From Halothiobacillus neapolitanus (GTDB lineage: Bacteria > Pseudomonadota > Gammaproteobacteria > Halothiobacillales > Halothiobacillaceae): a stretch of 12,188 bases of DNA. Where the stretch lies: the NCBI GenBank assembly GCA_020721485.1, contig DYMR01000041.1:1-12188 (forward strand), given 5' to 3'. The translations under genes and the position numbers were made by a program. How positions within the stretch are numbered: position 1 is the stretch's first letter; the number at the start of each line of letters is the position of its first letter. Positions 5,952 to 12,188 of the stretch are shown one piece after another. The notes below the pieces were generated by a model, which saw only the letters and a program-made list of their open reading frames with translations, made no database searches and had not been told where the DNA came from.

Positions 5952-7316
5952 ATGCGTTGGCTTTCGGTTTTGCGGGCAATGGGCTTGGTGGTGTTCGGCT
6001 TGGGGTTGGGCGGGGCGCCGGCTGCGGCTTGGGCGAATTTTTCCCTGCCCTATGGTGATGCCGGGAATGCCTTGGATGTGACGGTGATCGGTGCCGATCA
6101 TCCCGACGCGCCGCTGTTTTTATGGCTGACCAATCAATACGGTAAAACCCTGGGTGAGCGGGCGTTGGCGCATGCCTTGGCGCGGCGCGGGGCGACCGTC
6201 TGGCAAGTCGATGTGCTGGATTCGCTGCTGCTGCCGCGCTCGAACGACAGTGTGCGGACGCTCAACGGTCATGCCGTGGCGGCCTTGATTGCGGCCGGGG
6301 TGAAAACGGGGCGTCCGGTGGTGTTGGTGGGCTTGGATCGCATGGCGGTGCCAATTCTGCGCGGCTTGCACCACTGGCAGCGGTCGGTGCCGCAGACGAC
6401 GGCGGTCGCCGGGGCGATTCTGCTGTTCCCGAATCTGTATCGCGGCACGCCGGTGGCGGGCATTCCGCCGCAGTTTTTGGGGATTGTTTCGGCCACCAAT
6501 ATGCCGCTGATGATTTTGGAACCCGAACGCGGGGTGAATCGCAATCGGCTCAGCAGCCTGCTCGATCAGCTTCAGGCGGCGGGTAGCCCGACCTACGCCC
6601 GCGTCATCCCGGATGTGCGGGATTACTTTCCGCTGCACTTGCATCAGCCGGAAAACGAGTCCTTGGCAGCGCTGCCCAGCCTGATGAAACCCGCCGAAGC
6701 GGAGGCGATGCAAGCCTTGCCGGCAGAATTGCTGCAAGCGGCGTCGTTGCTCGCCAAAACACCGCATCCGACCACGGTATTGCCGATTGATGAAGCACTC
6801 GAAAAGCCGCTGCAACAGCAATTCGGATTGATTGCGCATGAGCCGCCGACGCCGGCGAGCAATTTTGATCTCCCCGATTTGGCGGGCAACCTCGTGCGCC
6901 TGCGGACACCTGGTGCGCCGATGGCGGGCGTGACCTTGGTGAATTTTTGGGCGAGCTGGTGCCCGCACTGCATCGAAGAAATTCCGTCCATGAAAGCGTT
7001 GGCCGCGCACTACCCGCCGAATCAACTGCGGGTGTTGTCGATCAACTTCAAAGAATCTCCGGCGGCGGTGTCGGCGTTTATTCAGCCCTTTGGTTTGGAT
7101 TTTCCGGTACTGATCGACCGCGATGGCGCCGTGGCCAAGCAATGGGGCGTGTTCGCGTTCCCCAGCTCGTTTTTGGTGGATGCGCAAGGGCGGGTGCGGT
7201 ATTCCGTCAACGCCTCGATTGATTGGGATTCACCCAAAGTGCGGGCATTGATCGATCAACTGCTCGCCGCCCCGTCAACGCCGCCTGCGGTATCATCCCC
7301 GGCTCCAAATCATTGA
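5952..7316 (+). CDS. Secreted two-domain protein: alpha/beta-hydrolase-like N-terminus fused to TlpA/ResA-type thioredoxin
   Basis: A 454-residue protein with a predicted signal peptide: Arg2 and Arg8, a hydrophobic core, then AWA before Asn29. Residues about 40-270 look like an alpha/beta-hydrolase-type fold: strands such as APLFLWLT and RPVVLVGLDR alternate with helices, and there is an ILLFPNLYRG segment. At the nucleophile-elbow position the sequence is GLDRMA, with Asp129 where esterases have Ser, so ordinary serine-hydrolase activity is doubtful. Residues about 300-440 are a TlpA/ResA/DsbE-like thioredoxin domain: VNFWASWCPHC (CPHC at 337-340), EIPSMKAL and a cis-Pro segment FAFPSSFLVD (Pro404). 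The C-terminal domain should act in periplasmic thiol-disulfide exchange, perhaps cytochrome c or cofactor maturation; the N-terminal role is unknown. tsaD begins 9 nt after the stop, so they likely share a transcript. The domain split is firm for thioredoxin and inferred for the hydrolase fold. Confidence 0.8.
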   Translation: MRWLSVLRAMGLVVFGLGLGGAPAAAWANFSLPYGDAGNALDVTVIGADHPDAPLFLWLTNQYGKTLGERALAHALARRGATVWQVDVLDSLLLPRSNDSVRTLNGHAVAALIAAGVKTGRPVVLVGLDRMAVPILRGLHHWQRSVPQTTAVAGAILLFPNLYRGTPVAGIPPQFLGIVSATNMPLMILEPERGVNRNRLSSLLDQLQAAGSPTYARVIPDVRDYFPLHLHQPENESLAALPSLMKPAEAEAMQALPAELLQAASLLAKTPHPTTVLPIDEALEKPLQQQFGLIAHEPPTPASNFDLPDLAGNLVRLRTPGAPMAGVTLVNFWASWCPHCIEEIPSMKALAAHYPPNQLRVLSINFKESPAAVSAFIQPFGLDFPVLIDRDGAVAKQWGVFAFPSSFLVDAQGRVRYSVNASIDWDSPKVRALIDQLLAAPSTPPAVSSPAPNH

Positions 7317-7325
7317 ACGACCGCC

Positions 7326-8324
7326 ATGCGTGTATTGGGCATCGAAACCTCTTGTGATGAAACAGCCGTGGCCGTGTACGACACCGAGCGCGGCTTGTTG
7401 GCGAATCAAATTCATTCGCAAACGGCGGTGCATGCCCGCTTCGGCGGTGTGGTGCCCGAATTGGCCGCACGCGACCATGTGCTCAAATTGCCGCAATTGC
7501 TCCGCGCGGCGCTGGCGGATGCGGATTGTTCGCTGGCCGAGATTGACGCGGTGGGCTACACCCAAGGTCCCGGCCTGCAAGGCGCGTTGATGACCGGTGC
7601 CGCTTTTGCTAAAGGCTTGGCCGCCGCGCGCGGCTGGCCGACGATTGGGGTACACCATCTGGAGGGGCATATTCTCGCGCCGCTGCTGGATCGTCCGTCA
7701 CCGGAATTTCCCTTTTTGGCCTTGCTGGTCTCCGGCGGGCACACCCAACTCATCGCCGTGCAGGGCTTGGGGGAATACGCGCTGCTTGGAGAAAGCATCG
7801 ACGACGCGGTGGGGGAGGCCTTCGACAAATCCGCCAAACTGATGGGGTTGGGCTATCCCGGCGGCGCGGCCTTGTCGGACTTGGCGCAGCAAGGGCGGGG
7901 CGATGCCATTGCCTTTCCGCGCCCGATGACCGACCGACCGGGGCTGGATTTCAGCTTCAGCGGCCTGAAAACCGCCGTCTCGCTGGCCATCGCCCAAGGT
8001 CAGCCGCATGCCGATGTCGCGGCATCGTTCGAGCAAGCCGTCATTGATACCTTGGTGGTGAAAATCACCCGGGCGCTCAATCAAACCGGATTCACCCGGC
8101 TGGTGCTCGCCGGTGGCGTCGCGGCCAATCGCCCGTTGCGCGCGCGGCTGGCGGCGCTGATGGCCGCGCGGGGCGGCGCCGCGTTTTATCCGCCCACCGC
8201 GCTGTGTACCGACAACGCGGCCATGATCGCCCTTGTCGCCGCGCTGCGGTTAGCGAACCAAGACCGCGATGCCGACACCACCTTCAGCGTGCGGCCTCGC
8301 TGGCCTTTGACTGAGCTGAGCTGA
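7326..8324 (+). CDS. tsaD: tRNA N6-adenosine threonylcarbamoyltransferase TsaD
   Basis: A 332-residue ASKHA-fold protein (Kae1/YgjD/Gcp) that, with TsaB and TsaE, transfers threonylcarbamoyl from threonylcarbamoyl-AMP to A37 of ANN-decoding tRNAs. The N-terminus [13 protein letters not shown] is diagnostic. Metal ligands appear as HHLEGH (His111, His115) and CTDNAAM (Asp296). Nucleotide-binding motifs SGGHTQ (136-141), GYPGG (176-180), FSFSGLKTA (209-217) and GGVAAN (263-268) are intact. Length is normal for the family. The start is nine bases after the TlpA-fusion stop with no strong ribosome-binding site, which fits translational coupling. The 3' end runs into four copies of TGAGC, the third of which supplies the stop. 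plsY converges from the other side. Confidence 0.97.
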   Translation: MRVLGIETSCDETAVAVYDTERGLLANQIHSQTAVHARFGGVVPELAARDHVLKLPQLLRAALADADCSLAEIDAVGYTQGPGLQGALMTGAAFAKGLAAARGWPTIGVHHLEGHILAPLLDRPSPEFPFLALLVSGGHTQLIAVQGLGEYALLGESIDDAVGEAFDKSAKLMGLGYPGGAALSDLAQQGRGDAIAFPRPMTDRPGLDFSFSGLKTAVSLAIAQGQPHADVAASFEQAVIDTLVVKITRALNQTGFTRLVLAGGVAANRPLRARLAALMAARGGAAFYPPTALCTDNAAMIALVAALRLANQDRDADTTFSVRPRWPLTELS

Positions 8325-8331
8325 GCTGAGC
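8312..8331. repeat. Four tandem TGAGC pentamers across the tsaD stop codon
   Basis: TGAGC occurs four times in a row. The tsaD stop is the TGA of the third copy. Because the period is five, a TGA falls in each of the three plus-strand frames within the run, so gain or loss of a unit would change only the last few residues of TsaD. The spacer after it (8325-8353) holds a weak GCGAA/TTCGC inverted repeat (8330-8334 and 8344-8348) but no convincing terminator. Confidence 0.75.
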
Positions 8332-8353
8332 GAAGCGGGCTAATTCGCCTGCG

Positions 8354-8959
8354 TTACTTCTTGCCGATTTTCGGTTCCTCGCCGCGCCACAGCCGCCGGA
8401 TATTGCGGTGATGGCGGGCGATCAGCAGCGCGGCCATGGCCGTAATCGCCAAGGTAATGACCGGCGAGGCGAAATACACCGAAACCAGCGCGGCCACCAC
8501 CGCAGCCAACAAGGCGGACAGCGAGGAATAGCGCGTCACATAGGCCGCCGCCGCCCAAGCGGCGACGCAGAGGGCGCCGACCGGCGGGCTCAAAGCCAAC
8601 AGCGCACCGGCGGCTGTGGCTACCCCTTTGCCGCCTTTGAAACCGAAAAAAATCGGGAACAAATGGCCGAGAAACGCCGCGAGCGCGGCGAGCGCCAAGG
8701 CCGCATCTGGCGCATGCAGCAGGCGCAGCACCAACACCGGCAACAACCCCTTGCCCAAATCGCCCAGCAAAGTCAGGATGGCAGCCTTCTTGCCGCCCAA
8801 GCGCAGCACATTGGTCGCGCCGGGATTCCCAGAGCCCGCGCTGCGCGGGTCGGGCAGGCCAAACAGCTTCGACACCAGCACCGCGCTGGCAATCGAACCG
8901 ATCAAATAACTGCCCACGGCAATGCCGACGAGGGAATAGGGCGATGAAAAATCAACCAT
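8354..8959 (-). CDS. plsY: Glycerol-3-phosphate acyltransferase PlsY
   Basis: A 201-residue polytopic inner-membrane enzyme that transfers an acyl chain from acyl-phosphate (made by PlsX) to glycerol-3-phosphate, giving lysophosphatidate, the first committed step of phospholipid synthesis. The three PlsY signatures are visible: SGNPGATNVLR (43-53), the glycine loop FKGGKGVATAAG (108-119) and the cytoplasmic C-terminal HHRNIRRLWRGEEPKI (183-198). About five hydrophobic segments separate them. The frame continues upstream to an ATG at 8998, but the ATG at 8959 (MVDFSS) gives the normal length with the first helix near the N-terminus. Its ribosome-binding site is weak. It is convergent with tsaD, with a 29-bp spacer, and divergent from the bioH-like gene. 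plsY and tsaD are neighbours in E. coli too, in a different orientation. Confidence 0.96.
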   Translation of the reverse strand: MVDFSSPYSLVGIAVGSYLIGSIASAVLVSKLFGLPDPRSAGSGNPGATNVLRLGGKKAAILTLLGDLGKGLLPVLVLRLLHAPDAALALAALAAFLGHLFPIFFGFKGGKGVATAAGALLALSPPVGALCVAAWAAAAYVTRYSSLSALLAAVVAALVSVYFASPVITLAITAMAALLIARHHRNIRRLWRGEEPKIGKK

Positions 8960-9071
8960 GGAAACGCCTGTGTGGTGGCCGGGGCGCAACACGCCCACGG
9001 GGAAGAAACCCTGCCGAAGAGCGCGAACGGCGCTCAGCGATGGCGCGCATTATCCCGAGTAACCCCGACTA
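8960..9071. promoter_or_regulatory. Divergent plsY / bioH intergenic region with a short palindrome
   Basis: This 112-bp gap must carry both promoters, but no convincing -35/-10 pair is visible on either strand; it is GC-rich throughout. It contains one perfect inverted repeat, GAGCGC (9019-9024) and GCGCTC (9030-9035) around a 5-nt loop, which could be an operator or an RNA hairpin in the bioH leader. An in-frame TAA at 9060-9062 limits the bioH start to 9072 or later. Confidence 0.3.
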
Positions 9072-9761
9072 ATGGCAAACCCAACGCATCCCTGCTTTCT
9101 GCTGCCGGGTTGGTCGTTCCTGCCCGACATGTGGCAGCCGCTCATCGAACAGGCGCGGCAAGCCGGGTTGGATTGGCAACGGCTGATCCCCCTCGATGGC
9201 GTCGCCTTTGGTCGCTGGCTGCACTCGGAGGAGACCTTTGCGGATTGGCTTGGGCATGAAGTGCGCGGGTACGACCTGATCGGCTGGTCGCTCGGCGGAC
9301 AGCAAATCATCGAGGCCGTGGCCAGCGGGCGCTGCCAGCCACGGCGCGCCACCGTGCTGTGTGCATCGCCCCGATTTCTCGCCGACCCCGACACGGGCTG
9401 GCCGGGCGTGCCCGCCGCACAACTGCGCGCCCTGCGGCGGCAAGTCAGTAAAAATCCGGCGCAGGCAGTGGCCGGATTCGATGCCGCCTTCGGCGTGCAC
9501 CTGCCGCTACGGGCACGCTGCGAAGACCCCGTCGCCTTGTTGGCGGGGCTCGACGACCTTGCGCGCTGGGATCATCGCGCGTGGCTGGCCGACTGCCCGC
9601 CCGCGCTGCACGGTTTGTATGGCACCGCCGACCGCTTACTGCCCGACCTGACTTGGCTGCCACACGGCGAATGTGCCGGTCGGATACGGACAATCCCCGG
9701 TGCGGGGCACGACCTACCCTTTACGCAGCGCGCGGCGCTGTTGGCACAGATTTATTCGTAA
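9072..9761 (+). CDS. bioH: BioH-like alpha/beta hydrolase, probable pimeloyl-ACP methyl ester carboxylesterase
   Basis: A 229-residue cytoplasmic hydrolase. BioH cleaves the methyl ester of pimeloyl-ACP, ending the masked-substrate route to the pimeloyl moiety of biotin. The nucleophile elbow is GWSLGG (Ser73), the acid LYGTADRLLP (Asp187) and the base GAGHDLPF (His213), so the triad is complete. The stretch after the elbow, ASPRFLADPDTGWPG (98-112), closely resembles the segment in E. coli BioH that ends in WPG; this is the main reason for choosing BioH over a generic hydrolase. Two differences: the usual HGWG oxyanion loop reads LPGWSF here, and the protein is about 25 residues shorter than E. 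coli BioH, mainly in the lid. No bioC is adjacent; bioD is elsewhere in the window. A related esterase of other function remains possible. The start is fixed by an upstream in-frame stop. Confidence 0.75.
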   Translation: MANPTHPCFLLPGWSFLPDMWQPLIEQARQAGLDWQRLIPLDGVAFGRWLHSEETFADWLGHEVRGYDLIGWSLGGQQIIEAVASGRCQPRRATVLCASPRFLADPDTGWPGVPAAQLRALRRQVSKNPAQAVAGFDAAFGVHLPLRARCEDPVALLAGLDDLARWDHRAWLADCPPALHGLYGTADRLLPDLTWLPHGECAGRIRTIPGAGHDLPFTQRAALLAQIYS

Positions 9762-9786
9762 ATTCGTGCGCGGGGGATTCTGAGCT

Positions 9787-9804
9787 GCCGCTTCGCAAGG
9801 CGGC
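9787..9804. terminator. Possible hairpin between bioH and the HD-GYP gene
   Basis: The 88-bp gap between these convergent genes holds GCCGC (9787-9791) and GCGGC (9800-9804), extendable by TT/AA with one bulged G around a CGC loop. The following bases (CTTCATAC) are only weakly T-rich, so intrinsic termination for bioH is possible but not clear. No T-run follows it on the minus strand. Confidence 0.35.
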
Positions 9805-9849
9805 CTTCATACTGAATACGATTTTGGCGTGATCGCAGGACCTCGGTGT

Positions 9850-11013
9850 TTACGGGTTTTGATCGACGCAGGCGCTCGGTGGGAAGTTGTTGTCCGTGAA
9901 TTGGCAGGCAATTTGGTGAAATTGCGGGGCGATGACGAGGAAGGCATCGACGAGGTCTGGGTCGAAGTGGCGTCCGCGTTCGGCGCGGATGATTTCGACG
10001 GCGCGTTCATGCGAGAAGGCTTCTTTGTAGACGCGGCGGCTGATGAGGGCGTCGTACACATCGGCGACGGCCATCAGCCGGGCGGGCATGGGAATGCGTT
10101 CGCCGGATAGTCCTTCGGGGTAGCCGCTGCCGTCCCATTTTTCTTGGTGGCTTTGGGCGATTTGTTTGGCCATTTCCAAAAACGGAACGGTGACGCCGAG
10201 CATGTCTTCGGCGCGTTCCAGCGCTTGGCGCCCGAGGACGGTATGGGTTTTCATGATCTCGAACTCGTCCGGGCTGAGAGGGCCAGGGTGAAGCAGGATT
10301 CTGTCGGGGATGCCCACCTTGCCGATGTCGTGCAGCGGGGCGGATTTGAACAGTCGTTCGCGGGTTTCCGCCGTGAGGTGGGGCGCGAAGCGTGGGTGGT
10401 TGATTTTGACGAGGTAGTCGGACAGCGCCCGCACATAGAGCTGGGTGCGGCGCAGGTGGTTGCCGGTTTCGTTGTCGCGGGTTTCGGCCAGTGAGGCGAG
10501 CGACATGATGGTGACATCTTGTACGGCGCAGACTTCATTGGTGCGCCGCCGCACTTCGCTTTCGAGAAATGCGTTGTTGTCGCGCAGGAAGTCGGCACTG
10601 GCTTTGAGCCGCAGGTGTACATCCACCCGCGCCATGAGGATTGGCGGGCTGATGGGTTTGGTGATGTAGTCCACCGCGCCGATTTTCAGGCCGATTTCTT
10701 CGTCTTCGATTTTGGAGAGGGCGGTGAGAAAGATGACCGGAATCTCGCTGGTGCGCGGGCTGGTTTTCAGGGCGCGGCAGACGGCGAAGCCGTCCATCAC
10801 CGGCATCATGATGTCGAGCAGGATCAGATCGGGCTGCCGCTCGGCGGCGAGGGTCAGCGCGGTGGGGCCATCCAAGGCTTCGAGCAGTCGGTAATGATCC
10901 TGCAACAGCTCGCGCATGAGGGCGAGGTAGTCCGGGGTGTCATCGACCAGCAGGAGGGTTGGTTTCAGCCGCACGGGCGGTTCGTCGAGGTAAGGGGTCA
11001 TCATTTCTTCCAT
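9850..11013 (-). CDS. Response regulator with HD-GYP domain (RpfG-like c-di-GMP phosphodiesterase)
   Basis: A 387-residue cytoplasmic protein with an N-terminal receiver domain and a C-terminal HD-GYP domain. The receiver (about 18-135) has the acidic pair Asp24-Asp25, phosphoacceptor Asp67 in LILLDIMMP, Thr97 and Lys119 (TKP), so it should be phosphorylatable. A linker helix (about 136-165) leads to HD-GYP: Glu177 and His186, HDIGKVGIPD (228-237), KTHT (255-258), His289, DGSGYPEGLSG (294-304) and VADVYDAL (316-323). All usual metal ligands and the GYP motif are present, so degradation of c-di-GMP is likely. The frame is open to 11085, inside the preceding gene. I prefer the ATG at 11013, one base after that gene's stop; ATGs at 11004 and 11001 are close alternatives, the last with GGAAG before it. 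It is coupled to the HAMP-GAF sensor upstream. Confidence 0.9.
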   Translation of the reverse strand: MEEMMTPYLDEPPVRLKPTLLLVDDTPDYLALMRELLQDHYRLLEALDGPTALTLAAERQPDLILLDIMMPVMDGFAVCRALKTSPRTSEIPVIFLTALSKIEDEEIGLKIGAVDYITKPISPPILMARVDVHLRLKASADFLRDNNAFLESEVRRRTNEVCAVQDVTIMSLASLAETRDNETGNHLRRTQLYVRALSDYLVKINHPRFAPHLTAETRERLFKSAPLHDIGKVGIPDRILLHPGPLSPDEFEIMKTHTVLGRQALERAEDMLGVTVPFLEMAKQIAQSHQEKWDGSGYPEGLSGERIPMPARLMAVADVYDALISRRVYKEAFSHERAVEIIRAERGRHFDPDLVDAFLVIAPQFHQIACQFTDNNFPPSACVDQNP

Positions 11014-11014
11014 T

Positions 11015-12188
11015 TCATGCAGCGCCTCGGGTGAGCGGGGTGATTTCCGATTCCGCGTTGGCGCCCCGTTGTTCCAGCATTTCAATCGACAGGCTAATCA
11101 ATGGTAATACAGCTTCGAGCAGTTGCCACTGGGCGGTGCTCATCGGGGCGAAGGTGGCGAGTTCGATGACGCCCAAGGTGCGGTTGGGGGTGGTGATCGG
11201 GACGAGATATAACTGGCCGGGCGTGCCTTGCCCAAGGCTGGATGTGACGGTGAAATAGCCCGCTGGCGGTTCTTGAATCAGCAGGGGGCTGCGTTCGAGC
11301 GCGCATTGCCCCACCAGTCCTTCGCCCAGATGAAAGTAGGGGTGGTGCGCTTTGCGCTCGGTAAACGCATAGCCGCCGAGCAGCCGCAGGCACTGTTGGC
11401 GCGGGTCGAAAATATAAAACCCGCCCTGTGCCACGCCGAGCAGTGGGCACAGAAAATCCAGCACCCGCCGGGTGAGGTCGGTGAACCGGGTCGCGCCTTG
11501 CATCAGGGTCAGCAGGGCGGCTTGTTGCGATTTAACCCAATGTTCGGACTGGGTTTGGCGCGCAGATGCTTGCAACTGGGCGATGATGCGCGCCATTTGT
11601 CCCAATTCATTGTTGAGCGCGGTGTAGGGGGTTTCCTGCGCCAAATTGCCCTGCGCCATTTGTTCGGTGTGGGCGAATAGGCGCAGCAGGGGGTGACGAA
11701 TGGACCGCACGATCAGCCAGCCCCAAATTAATCCCAGCGCGAGGGCGAGCAGCAGCATCAGCCAGGTTCGTTCGCGGGCTTGGCTGATGTGGCGCTGCGC
11801 TTGAGCGTAGTCGCTGGTGGCTTGTTCGTTCAGCGCGGTGCGGAGTTGCTGCACTTGGCTGGCGATGGCGCTGGCGCCCGCATTCAGCCAAGCCGTTTGT
11901 TCGTTGCTGGGCGTGGCGGTGGCCAGTTGAAGGTAGCCTTGCACTTGGCTATTGAGCGCGCTGAGTGGGTTGAGATGGGCGCGGTCTTCGCTGAATGCGG
12001 CTTGGGCGGCATGCAAGGTGACGAGGTAGTTTTGCTGCGCTTGAACGATGGCCGGATCGGCCGTCCACGGAGTATCTGACGCGGGACTGCTGGCGGTGGA
12101 GCGGCTCGAAGCGCTGCGGCTGCGGGCGGTATCGAGCGCGTTTTTTAGGTGGAGCCAGTCGATGACCCATTGGTCGATGCGGTGCAAC
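11015..12188 (-). CDS. Membrane sensor with HAMP and GAF domains, no kinase (N-terminus cut by window edge)
   Basis: The frame is open from the window edge to TGA at 11015-11017, giving 390 codons; the real start lies outside. In window numbering, residues 1-140 form a helical, Gln/Ala-rich region that looks like a periplasmic four-helix sensor domain. A transmembrane helix follows (TWLMLLLALALGLIWGWLIV, 141-160), then HAMP (about 160-212, with RHPLLRLFAHTEQMAQGNL near its start) and a GAF domain (about 225-372, including GGFYIFDP, GEGLVGQCALER and TLGVIELATF). A first transmembrane helix is presumably in the missing part. The protein ends 18 residues after the GAF; no HisKA, HATPase, GGDEF or MCP signalling domain follows. 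It resembles the input half of HAMP-GAF hybrid histidine kinases. Its stop is one base from the start of the REC-HD-GYP gene, so the two are almost surely an operon. The ligand is unknown. Confidence 0.85.
   Translation of the reverse strand, partial: LHRIDQWVIDWLHLKNALDTARSRSASSRSTASSPASDTPWTADPAIVQAQQNYLVTLHAAQAAFSEDRAHLNPLSALNSQVQGYLQLATATPSNEQTAWLNAGASAIASQVQQLRTALNEQATSDYAQAQRHISQARERTWLMLLLALALGLIWGWLIVRSIRHPLLRLFAHTEQMAQGNLAQETPYTALNNELGQMARIIAQLQASARQTQSEHWVKSQQAALLTLMQGATRFTDLTRRVLDFLCPLLGVAQGGFYIFDPRQQCLRLLGGYAFTERKAHHPYFHLGEGLVGQCALERSPLLIQEPPAGYFTVTSSLGQGTPGQLYLVPITTPNRTLGVIELATFAPMSTAQWQLLEAVLPLISLSIEMLEQRGANAESEITPLTRGAA

Noticed and set aside
6120..7187. Long minus-strand open frame (355 codons) opposite the TlpA fusion
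   Set aside because: Arg/His/Gln-rich translation with no recognisable motif, lying fully antisense to a gene with clear domains; a GC-rich shadow.
8330..8348. GCGAA/TTCGC inverted repeat between tsaD and plsY as a bidirectional terminator
   Set aside because: Only five base pairs with a nine-base loop and no T-run on either side.
8960..8998. Extension of plsY to the ATG at 8998
   Set aside because: Adds 13 residues (MGVLRPGHHTGVS) before the normal PlsY N-terminus and has no family support.
12185..12187. TTG at the right edge as the start of the HAMP-GAF sensor
   Set aside because: It is just the first possible start codon inside the window; the protein lacks its first membrane helix, so the true start is beyond the edge.

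Overview
The window looks like ordinary chromosome of a GC-rich gammaproteobacterium. It carries ten complete protein genes and two genes cut by the window ends. The strongest taxonomic hint is the left block: rluD-pgeF runs divergently from bamD, an arrangement conserved in Gammaproteobacteria such as E. coli. The long (about 315-residue) PurC, the BioH-type esterase and the unclustered biotin genes also fit a gamma- or betaproteobacterium, but I cannot name a genus. I see no tRNA, rRNA, CRISPR array, insertion sequence or prophage gene.

Layout. On the minus strand at 1-1773 are pgeF (cut at the left edge) and rluD, overlapping by 14 nt. A 157-bp divergent region separates them from bamD (1931-2749), which is followed after 18 bp by an MFS transporter of the metabolite:H+ symporter type (2768-4054). 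That transporter meets bioD tail to tail, and the two stop codons share bases. bioD (4051-4830) lies 24 nt downstream of purC (4855-5802) on the minus strand. A 149-bp AT-rich divergent region then leads to a plus-strand pair: a secreted fusion of an alpha/beta-hydrolase-like domain with a TlpA-type thioredoxin domain (5952-7316), then tsaD (7326-8324). plsY (8354-8959, minus) converges on tsaD and diverges from a bioH-like esterase (9072-9761, plus). The right end (9850-12188, minus) holds a two-gene signalling unit: a membrane HAMP-GAF sensor (N-terminus cut by the window edge) and a REC-HD-GYP phosphodiesterase.

How the genes relate. Most are housekeeping: ribosome maturation (rluD), peptidoglycan-related amino-sugar quality control (pgeF), outer-membrane assembly (bamD), purine synthesis (purC), biotin synthesis (bioD, bioH), tRNA t6A modification (tsaD) and phospholipid synthesis (plsY). 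The less ordinary parts are the hydrolase-like/TlpA fusion, the sensor that ends right after its GAF domain without a kinase and is coupled to a c-di-GMP phosphodiesterase, and a 2 x 27-nt palindromic repeat inside the bioD reading frame. No wholly new system is evident. These three items are the best candidates for follow-up.
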